This document shows, piece by piece, positions 16,306 through 24,788 of a stretch of DNA of 64,000 nt. The stretch spans positions 62,001 to 126,000 of the forward strand of contig JBKEBK010000023.1 in NCBI GenBank assembly GCA_047973125.1, written 5' to 3'. The stretch is from CAYNRG01 sp047973125. Its GTDB lineage: Bacteria; Bacillota_I; Bacilli_A; Erysipelotrichales; Erysipelotrichaceae. The notes beneath the pieces were generated by a model, which did not search any database, was not told the origin of the DNA, and saw only the letters and a program-made list of their open reading frames with translations. Positions within the stretch are counted from its first letter, which is position 1. Every line of letters begins with the position of its first letter. The position numbers and the translations under genes were made by a program.

Positions 16306-16736
16306 AGGTTGTAGAAATTTTAGAAGTAAGCGTTGAAGAGTTATATAAGGTTATATTAGAATCTCTTGTTAATGAGATTAAAGAAGTTCATCCAAGAATT
16401 AAAGAAGATAAAATTGTCGAAGGTTATAAATACAAGAAAAAAATGGTTGGTAAATTAAAACAGAGTAGTGAGTGTAGTGTTAAAATTAAAAAACTTGTTG
16501 AAAATAAAGAATACCTAGTTCATATTGATAGTGATCGTGGTTTAACTACAGTTAACTATATTTTAGAAGAAGTAGAACATGGGGTAAGGGTAATTTATGA
16601 GGAAGATTTCATATCTAAAGAGAAGATTAATAATTTAAATCATAAACTAATGATGTTTTTTTACAAGCGTAGTAGTGCGAAAAAAATGAGAAAAAAACTA
16701 TTTGATATAGAGAAGTATATAATAAGTAATAGATAA
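16302..16736 (+). CDS. DUF3284 family protein of PTS operons
   Basis: A 144-residue protein resembling DUF3284, a START/SRPBCC-like small family found repeatedly in cellobiose-type PTS operons of Bacillota; its function is unknown. It begins MKVVEILEVSVEELYKVILESLVNEI, and the stretch GVRVIYEEDFISKEKINN is typical. It overlaps the 55-residue gene by 4 bases and precedes gntR. The predicted protein is cytosolic and rich in Lys and Glu. Confidence 0.8.
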   Translation: MKVVEILEVSVEELYKVILESLVNEIKEVHPRIKEDKIVEGYKYKKKMVGKLKQSSECSVKIKKLVENKEYLVHIDSDRGLTTVNYILEEVEHGVRVIYEEDFISKEKINNLNHKLMMFFYKRSSAKKMRKKLFDIEKYIISNR

Positions 16737-16755
16737 TTTAAGGGGGGGGTATAAT

Positions 16756-17427
16756 ATGAGTGGTCCAATGTATAAAAAGATTGCTAATGCTCTTAAGAAG
16801 GAAGTTGAAAAAACCAAGGCTAATACCCCAATTCTCTCTGAAAGAGAATTAGAGAAGCAATTTAAAGTTAGTAGAATGACCATTAGAAAAGCCATCGATG
16901 TGTTGGTTGAAAAGGGGATATTATATCGGATACAAAATGTTGGTACATTTGTATCTGATCATAAATTACATAGGAAAATAAATAACCAGCATTTTATTGA
17001 TATATTCTCTGTTAGAAAAGAGTACAAGGTTATACATTTTAATATCAAGTCACAAGATGAGAATATTTATTCTGAACTTGGAATCGGGGAAAATGATAAA
17101 TATATTAGAATCTTAAGACTAAACTTCAGTAATGATTTAGAACAGAGTATTGATGAAATATATATTGTTAGGAAGATGATTAAAAAGAGTGGTTTATTAG
17201 ATATTCGTGAGGTTTTAAGCTTTAGTGATAATTTAATTGATCGAACAATAAATCAAAAGTTTGTAGCAATGATTGTTCCAGTTAAATATGCGAATTTATT
17301 AAAAGTAAAGATAGGCACACCGATAGTAAGAATTGATACTAGGGTGTATACTAGAAATGGAAATGTCTATGCCTTTATAAAGACTTATACAAATCCTGAT
17401 CAAGTGGATATAGAAATAACGATTTAA
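16756..17427 (+). CDS. GntR-family (HutC type) transcriptional regulator
   Basis: A 223-residue repressor with an N-terminal winged helix-turn-helix (about 5-70: ILSERELEKQFKVSRMTIRKAIDVLVEKGILYRIQNVGTFV) and a C-terminal UTRA sugar-phosphate sensing domain (about 85-220). It lies inside the operon it probably controls, and the palindrome at 14709 suits a HutC-type dimer. The effector is likely a phosphorylated disaccharide or amino sugar. The Shine-Dalgarno is an uninterrupted tract of eight G (16742-16749), six bases before the ATG. Confidence 0.92.
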   Translation: MSGPMYKKIANALKKEVEKTKANTPILSERELEKQFKVSRMTIRKAIDVLVEKGILYRIQNVGTFVSDHKLHRKINNQHFIDIFSVRKEYKVIHFNIKSQDENIYSELGIGENDKYIRILRLNFSNDLEQSIDEIYIVRKMIKKSGLLDIREVLSFSDNLIDRTINQKFVAMIVPVKYANLLKVKIGTPIVRIDTRVYTRNGNVYAFIKTYTNPDQVDIEITI

Positions 17428-17438
17428 GGAGGAAAAAA

Positions 17439-17771
17439 ATGGAAAACATAAAAGAGAAAATGCAGATGGCATCCTTTCAAATGATCGCATCAATTGGAGG
17501 TGCAAAGGGTTGTTATATGGAAGCAATTGAGCTTTCAAAGGATAATAAATTTGAAGATGCATATGCTAAGATTGAAGAGGGTAGAAAAATGATGGCTGAG
17601 GCTCATCACCATCATTTTGAATTTGTTACAGAAGAAGCAAATGGAGTTGATTTACCATTTTCACTAATGTTAATGCATGCTGAGGATCAGCTGCTTACAA
17701 CAGAGTCTATTGAGTTAATGGCAACAGAATTTGTTAGCTTATATGAAAAGTTGAATAAGGGTGATAAATAA
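17439..17771 (+). CDS. PTS lactose/cellobiose-type EIIA
   Basis: The soluble EIIA of the Lac/Cel family, 110 residues, an all-helical trimeric phosphocarrier. The phospho-His is expected at H81 in LMLMHAEDQLLT, with D84 as the usual metal ligand. An additional run HHHH (56-59, in AEAHHHHFEFV) occupies the position of the more common HHAH. It receives phosphate from HPr~P and passes it to the EIIB at 18520. Its stop overlaps the start of the deacetylase gene by 1 base. Confidence 0.93.
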   Translation: MENIKEKMQMASFQMIASIGGAKGCYMEAIELSKDNKFEDAYAKIEEGRKMMAEAHHHHFEFVTEEANGVDLPFSLMLMHAEDQLLTTESIELMATEFVSLYEKLNKGDK

Positions 17772-18493
17772 TGAAGAAATTAATTATCAATGCTGATGAC
17801 TTTGCCTTATCAAAAGGTGTAAATTATGGTATCTTAGAGTGTTTTAAAAATGGAGTACTTACAAGTACAACGATGATGATGAATGCACCGGCTTTAGATC
17901 ATGCAGTTGCATTAATGAAGGAAAATGATTTAAATGTTGGTATCCACTTAGTGGCTACAATGTTTAAGCCTCTTACAAATGCTAAAAGTCTTACAACAGA
18001 AAATGGTTTATTTGATAAGGCAAAGATGTTTGATAAGAATGCAACAATAAATGAAGAAGAGTTATATAATGAATGGGTTGCTCAAATAGAACTATTTATA
18101 AAAAAGACGGGTAGAAAACCATCACATATTGATTCACATCATCACATTCATTTAGAAGAGAAGTGTCGGGAAACAACACTAAAACTTTCAAAGAAGTATC
18201 AACTACAAGTTAGGGCAGTTGATAGTGAATTTGGTGAGAATATTTTATTTGTTGATAATTTTTATGGTGATAATATTACCATTGATTCTGTAAAAGAAAT
18301 TATTGAAAATTCTGGTGTTATTGAAATGATGTCTCATCCAGCATTTATTGATAATGGATTAGTTAATGCTACAAGTTATTCAATGAAAAGAAAAGATGAG
18401 TTAGACTTGCTATTATCAAATGAAATAAAAGAATTATTAAATGATAAAAAAGTTAGTCTAATTAGTTATAATGATACTAAAGTTGTAGTATAA
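17771..18493 (+). CDS. chbG: ChbG/YdjC-type chitooligosaccharide deacetylase
   Basis: A 240-residue carbohydrate deacetylase of the YdjC family. It opens LIINADDFALSKGVNYGI, with the metal-binding Asp pair D9-D10, and carries the His cluster HIDSHHHIHL and the later EMMSHPAFID. In E. coli ChbG removes one acetyl group from chitobiose-6-phosphate, which makes it an inducer and a substrate of the GH4 enzyme. The combination of this gene with a Lac/Cel PTS and a GH4 enzyme is the main reason to propose diacetylchitobiose as the operon substrate. Translation is coupled to EIIA. Confidence 0.88.
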   Translation: MKKLIINADDFALSKGVNYGILECFKNGVLTSTTMMMNAPALDHAVALMKENDLNVGIHLVATMFKPLTNAKSLTTENGLFDKAKMFDKNATINEEELYNEWVAQIELFIKKTGRKPSHIDSHHHIHLEEKCRETTLKLSKKYQLQVRAVDSEFGENILFVDNFYGDNITIDSVKEIIENSGVIEMMSHPAFIDNGLVNATSYSMKRKDELDLLLSNEIKELLNDKKVSLISYNDTKVVV

Positions 18494-18519
18494 TATAAAA
18501 TATAAAAGGAGGATTATAT

Positions 18520-18825
18520 ATGAAAATTTATTTATTTTGTTCAGCTGGGATGTCTACATCACTTTTGGTTACAAAGATGCAAAAGGCAGCAAATGAACAG
18601 GGAATTGAAGCAGAAATAGAAGCTTTTTCTGAGGTTCAAGCACAGGATAAGGGACAAGAAGCAGATGTTGTTTTATTGGGTCCTCAAATTAAGTATCGTG
18701 AAAAAGCAATAAGAGAAAAGTTACCAAATAAGCCACTTGCTGTAATTAATATGCAAGACTATGGAATGGTTAATGGTGTTAAAGTTTTAGAGGCTGCATT
18801 AGAACTTTATAAAACAAGTAAATAA
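18520..18825 (+). CDS. PTS lactose/cellobiose-type EIIB
   Basis: The soluble EIIB of the Lac/Cel family, 101 residues. The phospho-Cys is C7 in YLFCSAGMSTSLLVTKM, the defining P-loop of this family. It takes phosphate from EIIA and gives it to sugar bound in EIIC. AAAGGAGG precedes the ATG. All three PTS parts (C, A, B) are thus present in the operon, in the order C-A-B rather than the more usual B-A-C or B-C-A. Confidence 0.93.
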   Translation: MKIYLFCSAGMSTSLLVTKMQKAANEQGIEAEIEAFSEVQAQDKGQEADVVLLGPQIKYREKAIREKLPNKPLAVINMQDYGMVNGVKVLEAALELYKTSK

Positions 18826-18877
18826 TTTAAAAGAATGGACATTTTAATATGTTCATTTTATGAAAGAAGGAGAAAAT

Positions 18878-20197
18878 ATGGGATTAAAGGTTGCTACTAT
18901 AGGTGGTGGTTCTTCATATACACCAGAATTAGTTGAAGGATTTATTAAGAGATTTGATCGTTTTCCTCTTGATGAGCTATGGCTTGTTGATATTGAAGAG
19001 GGAAGAGAAAAAGTTGAAATAGTTGGAGCGCTTGCTCAAAGAATGTTTGAAAAGGCTAATCTTAAAACAAAGGTTATCATTACAATGGATAGACGTGCTG
19101 CAATTAAAGATGCTGACTATGTTACTACTCAATTTAGAGTTGGATTTTTAGATGCTAGAAAAAAAGATGAAAGAATTCCTAATGAATTTGGACTTTTGGG
19201 TCAAGAAACAAATGGACTAGGAGGAATGTTTAAGGGATTAAGAACAATTCCAGTTATTTTAGATATTGTAAAGGATGTAAAGGAGCTTGCTCCAAATGCG
19301 TGGATTGTAAACTTTACTAATCCATCTGGAATGGTTACTCAAGCAGTAGCTACTTATACAGACTTTAAACGCTTTATTGGGGTATGTAATGTACCATATG
19401 GAATGAAGGTAGAAACTGCTAAACAACTTAAGGCAGATGTCACTGATGTTGAAATGGATATGATTGGTTTAAATCATATGGTTTGGGGTACTAAAGTTTA
19501 TCTAAAGGGCGAAGATGTAACTGATAGAGCATTAAAGTTATATACCGAAGAAACTCAGGAAACTCCGGCAAATGTGCATGCGATTCCATGGGAATCAACA
19601 TTTGTAAAAACTTTGGGATTATTCCTTTGTCCATATCATAGATATTATTATAAGTATGATGAAATGATTGCTGAACAAATGGAAAAGTTCAAATTAAATA
19701 AAACTCGTGCAGAAGAGGTTATGGAGTATGAGGCACAATTGTTTGAAAAGTATAAAGATTTAAACTTAAAAGAAAAACCAGAGGAATTAGCAAAACGTGG
19801 GGGAGCTCATTACTCTGATGTTGCCTGTGATGTTTTAGCATCACTTCATAATGATGAAGGCAAGATTCATGTAGTAAATATTTTAAATGATGGTCATGTT
19901 AAAAATCTTGATGATAGTGATACTATTGAAATAACTTGTCGTATTACTAAAGATGGACCTAAGCCTCTTGATACGATCACAATGCTTCCAGAAGTTGTAA
20001 AAGGAATGTATCAATCAATTAAATCATTTGAGTTAGCAACTTGTGCAGCAGCAGTAGAGGGTGACTATAATAAAGGGTTACTAGCTGCAAATATTTGCCC
20101 ACTTACAAGATCTGATGAAAAGAATAAACTGGCATATGAAAAATTATTTAAAGCTCATGAAAAATATTTAACTCATATGACAAAGAATAGACCATAA
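18878..20197 (+). CDS. celF: GH4 6-phospho-beta-glucosidase (ChbF/CelF-like)
   Basis: An NAD+- and metal-dependent family GH4 glycosidase, 439 residues. The Rossmann start VATIGGGSSYTPELVEGF is clear. FTNPSGMVTQAV, FIGVCNVPYGM and DMIGLNHMVWG contain the Cys and His that bind Mn2+ in GH4. In E. coli ChbF cleaves 6-phosphorylated cellobiose and mono-deacetylated chitobiose. The start at 18878 is favoured because AGAAGGAG sits 7 bases upstream; an in-frame ATG at 18860 lies before this RBS. It is the last gene of the operon, before a terminator. Confidence 0.92.
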   Translation: MGLKVATIGGGSSYTPELVEGFIKRFDRFPLDELWLVDIEEGREKVEIVGALAQRMFEKANLKTKVIITMDRRAAIKDADYVTTQFRVGFLDARKKDERIPNEFGLLGQETNGLGGMFKGLRTIPVILDIVKDVKELAPNAWIVNFTNPSGMVTQAVATYTDFKRFIGVCNVPYGMKVETAKQLKADVTDVEMDMIGLNHMVWGTKVYLKGEDVTDRALKLYTEETQETPANVHAIPWESTFVKTLGLFLCPYHRYYYKYDEMIAEQMEKFKLNKTRAEEVMEYEAQLFEKYKDLNLKEKPEELAKRGGAHYSDVACDVLASLHNDEGKIHVVNILNDGHVKNLDDSDTIEITCRITKDGPKPLDTITMLPEVVKGMYQSIKSFELATCAAAVEGDYNKGLLAANICPLTRSDEKNKLAYEKLFKAHEKYLTHMTKNRP

Positions 20198-20213
20198 TAT
20201 TTCATAATCAAAA

Positions 20214-20245
20214 TAAAAAATCTTACAAACTAGTAAGATTTTTTT
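20214..20245 (+). terminator. Bidirectional terminator between the PTS operon and the ars genes
   Basis: AAAATCTTAC pairs with GTAAGATTTT; seven T follow on the plus strand, and an A run on the other side gives a T tail for the minus strand. Convergent operons meet here. Confidence 0.85.
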
Positions 20246-20270
20246 ATGTTTTTTAATTGTCCTATATTGT

Positions 20271-20534
20271 TTAAAAATACACTTTTATAAGTTTAATAAT
20301 ATCTTTTTTGCTAAGGATGGTATTAGTGCTAACTACTTCATCATTTATAACTAGAGCTGGTGTACTCATTACTCCGTATGCAACGATATCGCTGAGCTCA
20401 GTAATATGTTCGATATTACATGGTAATTCTAATTCTAAAAGGGCATCTTTTACATTATTTTCTAATGTCATACATTTTTTACAACCAGAGCCTAGCACTT
20501 TGATTATAATTTTCTTTTCTATATTTGTTTTCAT
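20271..20534 (-). CDS. Thioredoxin-like redox protein of the ars operon
   Basis: An 87-residue thioredoxin-fold protein of the small redox-active disulfide type (thioredoxin_3). The active pair is C18-K-K-C21 in VLGSGCKKCMTLE, with the cis-Pro segment GVMSTPALVINDEVV. It lies 8 bases after the ArsP-like permease gene on the same strand. Such proteins often accompany these permeases, perhaps reducing a metalloid or a permease disulfide; that role is inferred. Confidence 0.87.
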   Translation of the reverse strand: MKTNIEKKIIIKVLGSGCKKCMTLENNVKDALLELELPCNIEHITELSDIVAYGVMSTPALVINDEVVSTNTILSKKDIIKLIKVYF

Positions 20535-20542
20535 TTTTCCTC

Positions 20543-21538
20543 CTATATAAATAAATATTGAAATATATTAAATGTGTAACCAACGATTATTATTCCAATT
20601 GTACAAATTAGAATAAAAAGTGTAAGAAGCTTTAATTTGATTGCTTTTCTTAACATAATAAGTGATGGCAGTGAAAGGGTTGTTGTTGCCATCATAAAGC
20701 TTAAGATTGTTCCAAGGGTTGCTCCTTTATCAAGTAGTGCTGTTGCTACTGGTATTGTTCCAAAGATATCTGCATACATTGGGATACCAATTAAAGTTGC
20801 AAATATTACTCCAAAGGGATTATCTTGACCAAGTAATTTTGTTACCAGAGTTTGTGGAATGTAATTATGGATAATTGATCCAACTGCAACTCCAATTAAG
20901 ATATATGGTAATACCTTCTTAAGTGTATCTTTAACTTGTTCTTTTGCAAAACTAATTCTTTGAAGTATAGACAATTTAGTTTCCTCAATATTTAATTGAT
21001 TAATATTAAAGATGAAGTCTTCTACCTGATTTTGCATTTGGAGCTTATCTATTAACAATCCTCCGAATATGGCAATAATTAATCCTAGTATAACATAGGC
21101 AATCGCAATCTTAAATCCAAAGACACTTGATAGTAAAACTAAACTGCCAAGATCAACCATTGGTGATGATATTAAAAATGAGAATGTTACTCCAAGTGGT
21201 AGCCTGGCACTTGTAAAGCCAATGAAGAGTGGAATAGATGAGCACGAACAAAATGGAGTAATTGTTCCTAGTAGTGCTGAAATTAAATTGGCCCAAATCC
21301 CTTTAAATTTGGAGATTATTCTTTTACTTCTTTCTGGTGGGAAATAACTTTGAATATAAGAGATAATAAAAATTGTAAAGCATAATAATATGATAATTTT
21401 TAAAGTATCATAGATAAAAAAATGTATGCTAGAAACAAAACGATTATTAAGGTCAAGTTTAAGAAAACTTAGTATACTAGAAATAATATTACTTAGCCAC
21501 TTCATTGAAAGTAGTTCATCAAAAATAAAATCTAACAT
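20543..21538 (-). CDS. arsP: ArsP/YraQ-family permease (organoarsenical efflux candidate)
   Basis: A 331-residue membrane protein of the DUF318/ArsP permease family with about eight helices in two halves. The hallmark TPFCSCSSIPLFIGFTSARLPLGVTFSFLISSPMVD carries the Cys pair associated with trivalent organoarsenical export in ArsP. The second half repeats a related pattern (IGIPMYADIFGTIPVATALLDKGA). Its start overlaps arsR by 7 bases. ArsR upstream and the thioredoxin-like gene downstream support a metalloid role. Related YraQ proteins have no known substrate, so the exact substrate is uncertain. Confidence 0.85.
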   Translation of the reverse strand: MLDFIFDELLSMKWLSNIISSILSFLKLDLNNRFVSSIHFFIYDTLKIIILLCFTIFIISYIQSYFPPERSKRIISKFKGIWANLISALLGTITPFCSCSSIPLFIGFTSARLPLGVTFSFLISSPMVDLGSLVLLSSVFGFKIAIAYVILGLIIAIFGGLLIDKLQMQNQVEDFIFNINQLNIEETKLSILQRISFAKEQVKDTLKKVLPYILIGVAVGSIIHNYIPQTLVTKLLGQDNPFGVIFATLIGIPMYADIFGTIPVATALLDKGATLGTILSFMMATTTLSLPSLIMLRKAIKLKLLTLFILICTIGIIIVGYTFNIFQYLFI

Positions 21539-21834
21539 TTCTTATTATCCTTTTTAAAAGAGGTAACAGGGATAAGGTTACTAATAGATTCTGTGAATTT
21601 ATTGTAGGTTTCGATATTTATTGAATAATAGCTCCACTTACCATCTTTTCTGCAGTTTACTAAATTACAGCTTAATAGTAATTTCATATGGTGTGATAAT
21701 GTTGGTTGAGAAAAGTTGAAGTGCTCTAATAATTTACAGGCGCACATTTCTTCTTTTGCTAACATTTCTATTATTCTAAATCGTTGATCATCGCTTAATG
21801 CTTTAAATATCATAGTCAATTCATTTGTATTCAT
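21532..21834 (-). CDS. arsR: ArsR-family metalloid-responsive repressor
   Basis: A 100-residue winged-helix repressor. The metal site EEMCACKLLEHF (C31, C33) corresponds to the ELCVCDL motif of As/Sb-responsive ArsR, and FSQPTLSHHMKLLLSCNLV is the recognition helix. The start ATG at 21834 is preceded by GAGGT at five bases; an in-frame GTG at 21846 would put the RBS inside the gene. It is the first gene of arsR-arsP-trx and very probably represses the operon through the repeat at 21847. Confidence 0.9.
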   Translation of the reverse strand: MNTNELTMIFKALSDDQRFRIIEMLAKEEMCACKLLEHFNFSQPTLSHHMKLLLSCNLVNCRKDGKWSYYSINIETYNKFTESISNLIPVTSFKKDNKKC

Positions 21835-21846
21835 ATTGTACCTCAC

Positions 21847-21892
21847 ATAGATAACTATCTATATGATATTCTAATACATAGATGGATGTCAA
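21847..21892 (-). promoter_or_regulatory. Promoter and ArsR operator of the ars operon
   Basis: Read on the minus strand, TTGACA (21887-21892) and TATCAT (21863-21868) have an 18-base spacer. Directly downstream is the inverted repeat ATAGATAACTATCTAT (21847-21862), the size and place expected for an ArsR dimer. A partial copy of the half site (CATCTATGTA) lies inside the spacer. Confidence 0.7.
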
Positions 21893-21912
21893 TATAAAGT
21901 ATTAAAATATTC

Positions 21913-22193
21913 TTGACTGAATTTGAAGGGTGTGATACGGTAGTAAAAAATAAATAAGCGTTGATGGAAAAAAGTAAATCAATAAATCTTTAATAGAGAG
22001 CAATCGTTTGGTGTAAGATTGTAATGGTTATTGAATTGAATACATTCCTGAGTTGTTGCTTGAAGTTGTAGTAGGGCAAACGGTAATACCCGATATTGTA
22101 TTTTCAATGAAGAAGATTTTAAAATCTTAAATTTGAGGTGGTACCACGGCTAAGTCGTCCTCTGTTCCTTTTTAAAAAGGAACAGGGGATTTT
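21913..22193 (+). promoter_or_regulatory. Tyrosine T-box riboswitch with promoter
   Basis: TTGACT at 21913 starts a weak promoter. The leader has AAAGTAAA, a stem I arm TCAATAA/TTATTGA, the AGAGAG and GGTGTAAG blocks, and the specifier sequence TTGAA-TAC-A (TAC at 22041-22043, Tyr). It continues with the T-box GAGGTGGTACCACGG (22134-22148) and a terminator (CTGTTCC with GGAACAG, 22158-22189). The T-box bulge TGGT predicts discriminator A, which agrees with tRNA-Tyr. Uncharged tRNA-Tyr should switch on the transporter gene that follows. Confidence 0.9.
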
Positions 22194-22213
22194 ATTTATT
22201 AAGGAGGAAGATT

Positions 22214-23539
22214 ATGAAAAAGAGTAAATCAGTATTTAAAAGTAGATGGGGATTTATTTTAGCATCAGTTGGGTCGGCAGTTGGGATGGCTAATGTATGG
22301 GGCTTTCCTAGTAAGCTTGGAAGTAATGGAGGCGGAGCTTTTTTAGTTGCCTATATAATTTTTATCTTTATTTTTAGCTATGTTGGTCTAAGTGCTGAGT
22401 TTGCAATAGGTAGAAGAGCAAGAACTGGAACTCTTGGATCTTATGAAGAGGCGTGGAAAAATAAGGGTAAAAATCAAAGAAAGTTTGGAAAAGCAATTAG
22501 TTGGATACCATTACTTGGATCATTAACATTAGCCATGGGCTATGCTATTATAGTTTCTTATGTTTTTAAAGCGTTGATTGATTCAATTAGTGGTACCTTG
22601 CTTACAACAGATACTAATGTATGGTTTGAAAGTTTTTCACTAAAGAGTTTTTCTGTTGTTCCATATCATATTGTTATAATAATTATAGTAATGTTAACTC
22701 TATTCTTTGGGGTTAAAAGTATTGAAAAAACTAATACTATTATGATGCCAATTTTCTTTTTAATATTTGTAGTTTTAGCAATAAGGGTATTTTTCTTAGA
22801 TAATTCAATTGAAGGTTATATGTTTATGTTAATACCAAGATGGGAGTATCTAAAAGATCCTATGGTTTGGATATGGGCAATGGGACAAGCTTTTTTCTCA
22901 CTATCAATTACTGGAAGTGGAATGATTGTCTATGGATCATATCTTGATGATAAAGAAGATGTTATTGCAGTATCAAGAAATACGGCAATATTTGATACCA
23001 TTGCAGCAATTATTTCTGCCTTTGTAATAATCCCGGCTTGTTTCTCATATGGAGTTCCAGTACAATCTGGTCCGGGTTTACTGTTTGTTACAATACCGAA
23101 TATCTTAAAAGATATATACATGGGAGAAGTCTTTGCGGTACTACTTTATGTTGCTATGATTTTTGCAGGCATTAGTTCCTTGCAAAATATGTTAGAGGTT
23201 GTTTGTGAATCATTGATGTTTAAATTTAAAAATTTAAAGAGAAAAAATGTATTGATGATACTTGGTGTACTATGCTTAAGTGTAGGAATATTTATTGAGC
23301 CAATTTATAAATGGGGACCATGGATGGACTTTATCTGTATCTATATTATTCCACTAGGAGCAACAATTGGTGCTATATCTTGGTTTTGGATAATGAAAAA
23401 AGAAGATATGATTTTTGAAATAAATAAAGGGGTCAAAGAAAAAATTAATAAGGCATGGTATCTAATTGGTAAATATGTCTATGTGCCACTAGCCTTAGTG
23501 TTATTTATTGTTGCGGTTGTTATGAAGATACCGTTTTAA
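22214..23539 (+). CDS. Na+-dependent amino-acid transporter (NSS family), probable tyrosine importer
   Basis: A 441-residue neurotransmitter:sodium symporter with about eleven helices. The N-terminal FKSRWGFILASVGSAVGMANVWGFPSKLGSNGGGAFLVAYI is the family signature and forms the Na+/substrate core, with helix 6 at QAFFSLSITGSGMIVYGSYL. It follows a T-box with a TAC specifier. The bacterial relative Tyt1 is a tyrosine transporter with eleven helices, so tyrosine is a well-supported guess. GGAGGA precedes the ATG. Confidence 0.92.
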   Translation: MKKSKSVFKSRWGFILASVGSAVGMANVWGFPSKLGSNGGGAFLVAYIIFIFIFSYVGLSAEFAIGRRARTGTLGSYEEAWKNKGKNQRKFGKAISWIPLLGSLTLAMGYAIIVSYVFKALIDSISGTLLTTDTNVWFESFSLKSFSVVPYHIVIIIIVMLTLFFGVKSIEKTNTIMMPIFFLIFVVLAIRVFFLDNSIEGYMFMLIPRWEYLKDPMVWIWAMGQAFFSLSITGSGMIVYGSYLDDKEDVIAVSRNTAIFDTIAAIISAFVIIPACFSYGVPVQSGPGLLFVTIPNILKDIYMGEVFAVLLYVAMIFAGISSLQNMLEVVCESLMFKFKNLKRKNVLMILGVLCLSVGIFIEPIYKWGPWMDFICIYIIPLGATIGAISWFWIMKKEDMIFEINKGVKEKINKAWYLIGKYVYVPLALVLFIVAVVMKIPF

Positions 23540-23557
23540 ATACCAGAGTTTTAATTT

Positions 23558-23586
23558 TTGACAACAATAGCTTATAAGCCTATACT
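23558..23586 (+). promoter_or_regulatory. Promoter of the glycerol dehydrogenase gene
   Basis: TTGACA (23558-23563) and TATACT (23581-23586), spacer 17, lie 24 bases upstream of the ATG. Confidence 0.7.
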
Positions 23587-23610
23587 AATGATATAAAGGG
23601 AGGGCATTTT

Positions 23611-24681
23611 ATGGAAAAAAGAATCATCGCTCCTAGCAAGTATATACAAGGAGCAAAACTACTGGAAAATCTTAGTGATTTTGTAAAAGAATTTGGAGAT
23701 TGTGGCTTAATAATATGGAGCCCAGAGATTGAGGATATTGTAGGAAATACAGTAAAGAAAAATCTTGGTTCTAATATTAAAATGGAAAGTTTTAATGGTG
23801 AGTGTAGTAAAAAAGAAATTAATAGAATTAAAGAAATATGTACAGCAAACAATTATCAATTCATTGTAGCAATCGGTGGAGGTAAGACTATCGATACGGC
23901 TAAAGCTGTTGGGGACATGTTAAACATTAAAGTAGTTGTTATTCCAACTGCAGCATCATCAGATGCTCCAACATCAGCTTTATCTGTTATCTATAGTGAA
24001 GAAGGCGAATTTGAAGAATACTACTTTACTAAAAATAACCCAAATTTAGTATTAATGGATTTGGATGTAATTGCCAAGGCTCCTACAAGACTCTTGATTG
24101 CTGGAATTGGTGATGCACTATCTACATATTTTGAAGCAAGAGCTTGTAGTGTATCAAATTCAAAAGCAATGGCCAAAGGACATAGCACTAATGCGGCTTT
24201 AATGCTTGCTAAATTGTGTTATGAAATAATTACAAGAGATGGTTTAGCTGCTGTTGCAAGTTGTAAACAGAATGTTGTTACTAAGGCACTAGAGAATGTT
24301 GTTGAAGCAAATACATACCTTTCAGGCATTGGTTTTGAAAGTGGAGGATTAGCTGCTTGTCACTCTGTTCATAATGGTTTAACTGTTATTGAAAAGTTAC
24401 ATAATATGTATCATGGAGAAAAGGTTGCTTATGGTGTGCTTGTACAGTTAATGTTAGAAAATAGTTTAGAAGAGTTTAAAAAGATTACTGAATTTAATAG
24501 ATCAATTGGACTTCCTGTATCTCTTAAGGATTTAGGTGTAGGTGATATTGATGATGAATTACTGTTTGAAGCAGCAACACTAGCATGTGCTGAAACTGAA
24601 ACAATTCATAATTTACCATTTGAAGTAAATGCTACAGATGTTTTTGCAGCTTTTAAACTTATAGAAGAGTATAATAAATAA
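23611..24681 (+). CDS. gldA: Glycerol dehydrogenase
   Basis: An iron/zinc-type dehydrogenase of 356 residues that oxidises glycerol to dihydroxyacetone with NAD+. The GGGKTIDTAKAVGD nucleotide loop and VIPTAASSDAPTSALSVIY are typical of GldA. Metal ligands are expected at D168 (GIGDALSTYFEARA), H251 or H254 (CHSVHNGL) and H268 (MYHGEKVAYG). It has its own promoter and no dihydroxyacetone kinase beside it. Related hydroxyacid or butanediol dehydrogenases are less likely given these motifs. Confidence 0.92.
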   Translation: MEKRIIAPSKYIQGAKLLENLSDFVKEFGDCGLIIWSPEIEDIVGNTVKKNLGSNIKMESFNGECSKKEINRIKEICTANNYQFIVAIGGGKTIDTAKAVGDMLNIKVVVIPTAASSDAPTSALSVIYSEEGEFEEYYFTKNNPNLVLMDLDVIAKAPTRLLIAGIGDALSTYFEARACSVSNSKAMAKGHSTNAALMLAKLCYEIITRDGLAAVASCKQNVVTKALENVVEANTYLSGIGFESGGLAACHSVHNGLTVIEKLHNMYHGEKVAYGVLVQLMLENSLEEFKKITEFNRSIGLPVSLKDLGVGDIDDELLFEAATLACAETETIHNLPFEVNATDVFAAFKLIEEYNK

Positions 24682-24788
24682 ACTCTTGTATTAATAATTG
24701 TTGGTGTGTTATTATATTCTTTCTTAAATAAGGAAATTTTAAGAGTAATTAGAATTAACAAAAAATAGAAAGTGAGTGTTGATGTCTT

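Noticed and set aside
24700..24788. Promoter for the MacB-like operon
   Set aside because: Many AT-rich hexamers are present but no convincing -35/-10 pair with proper spacing.
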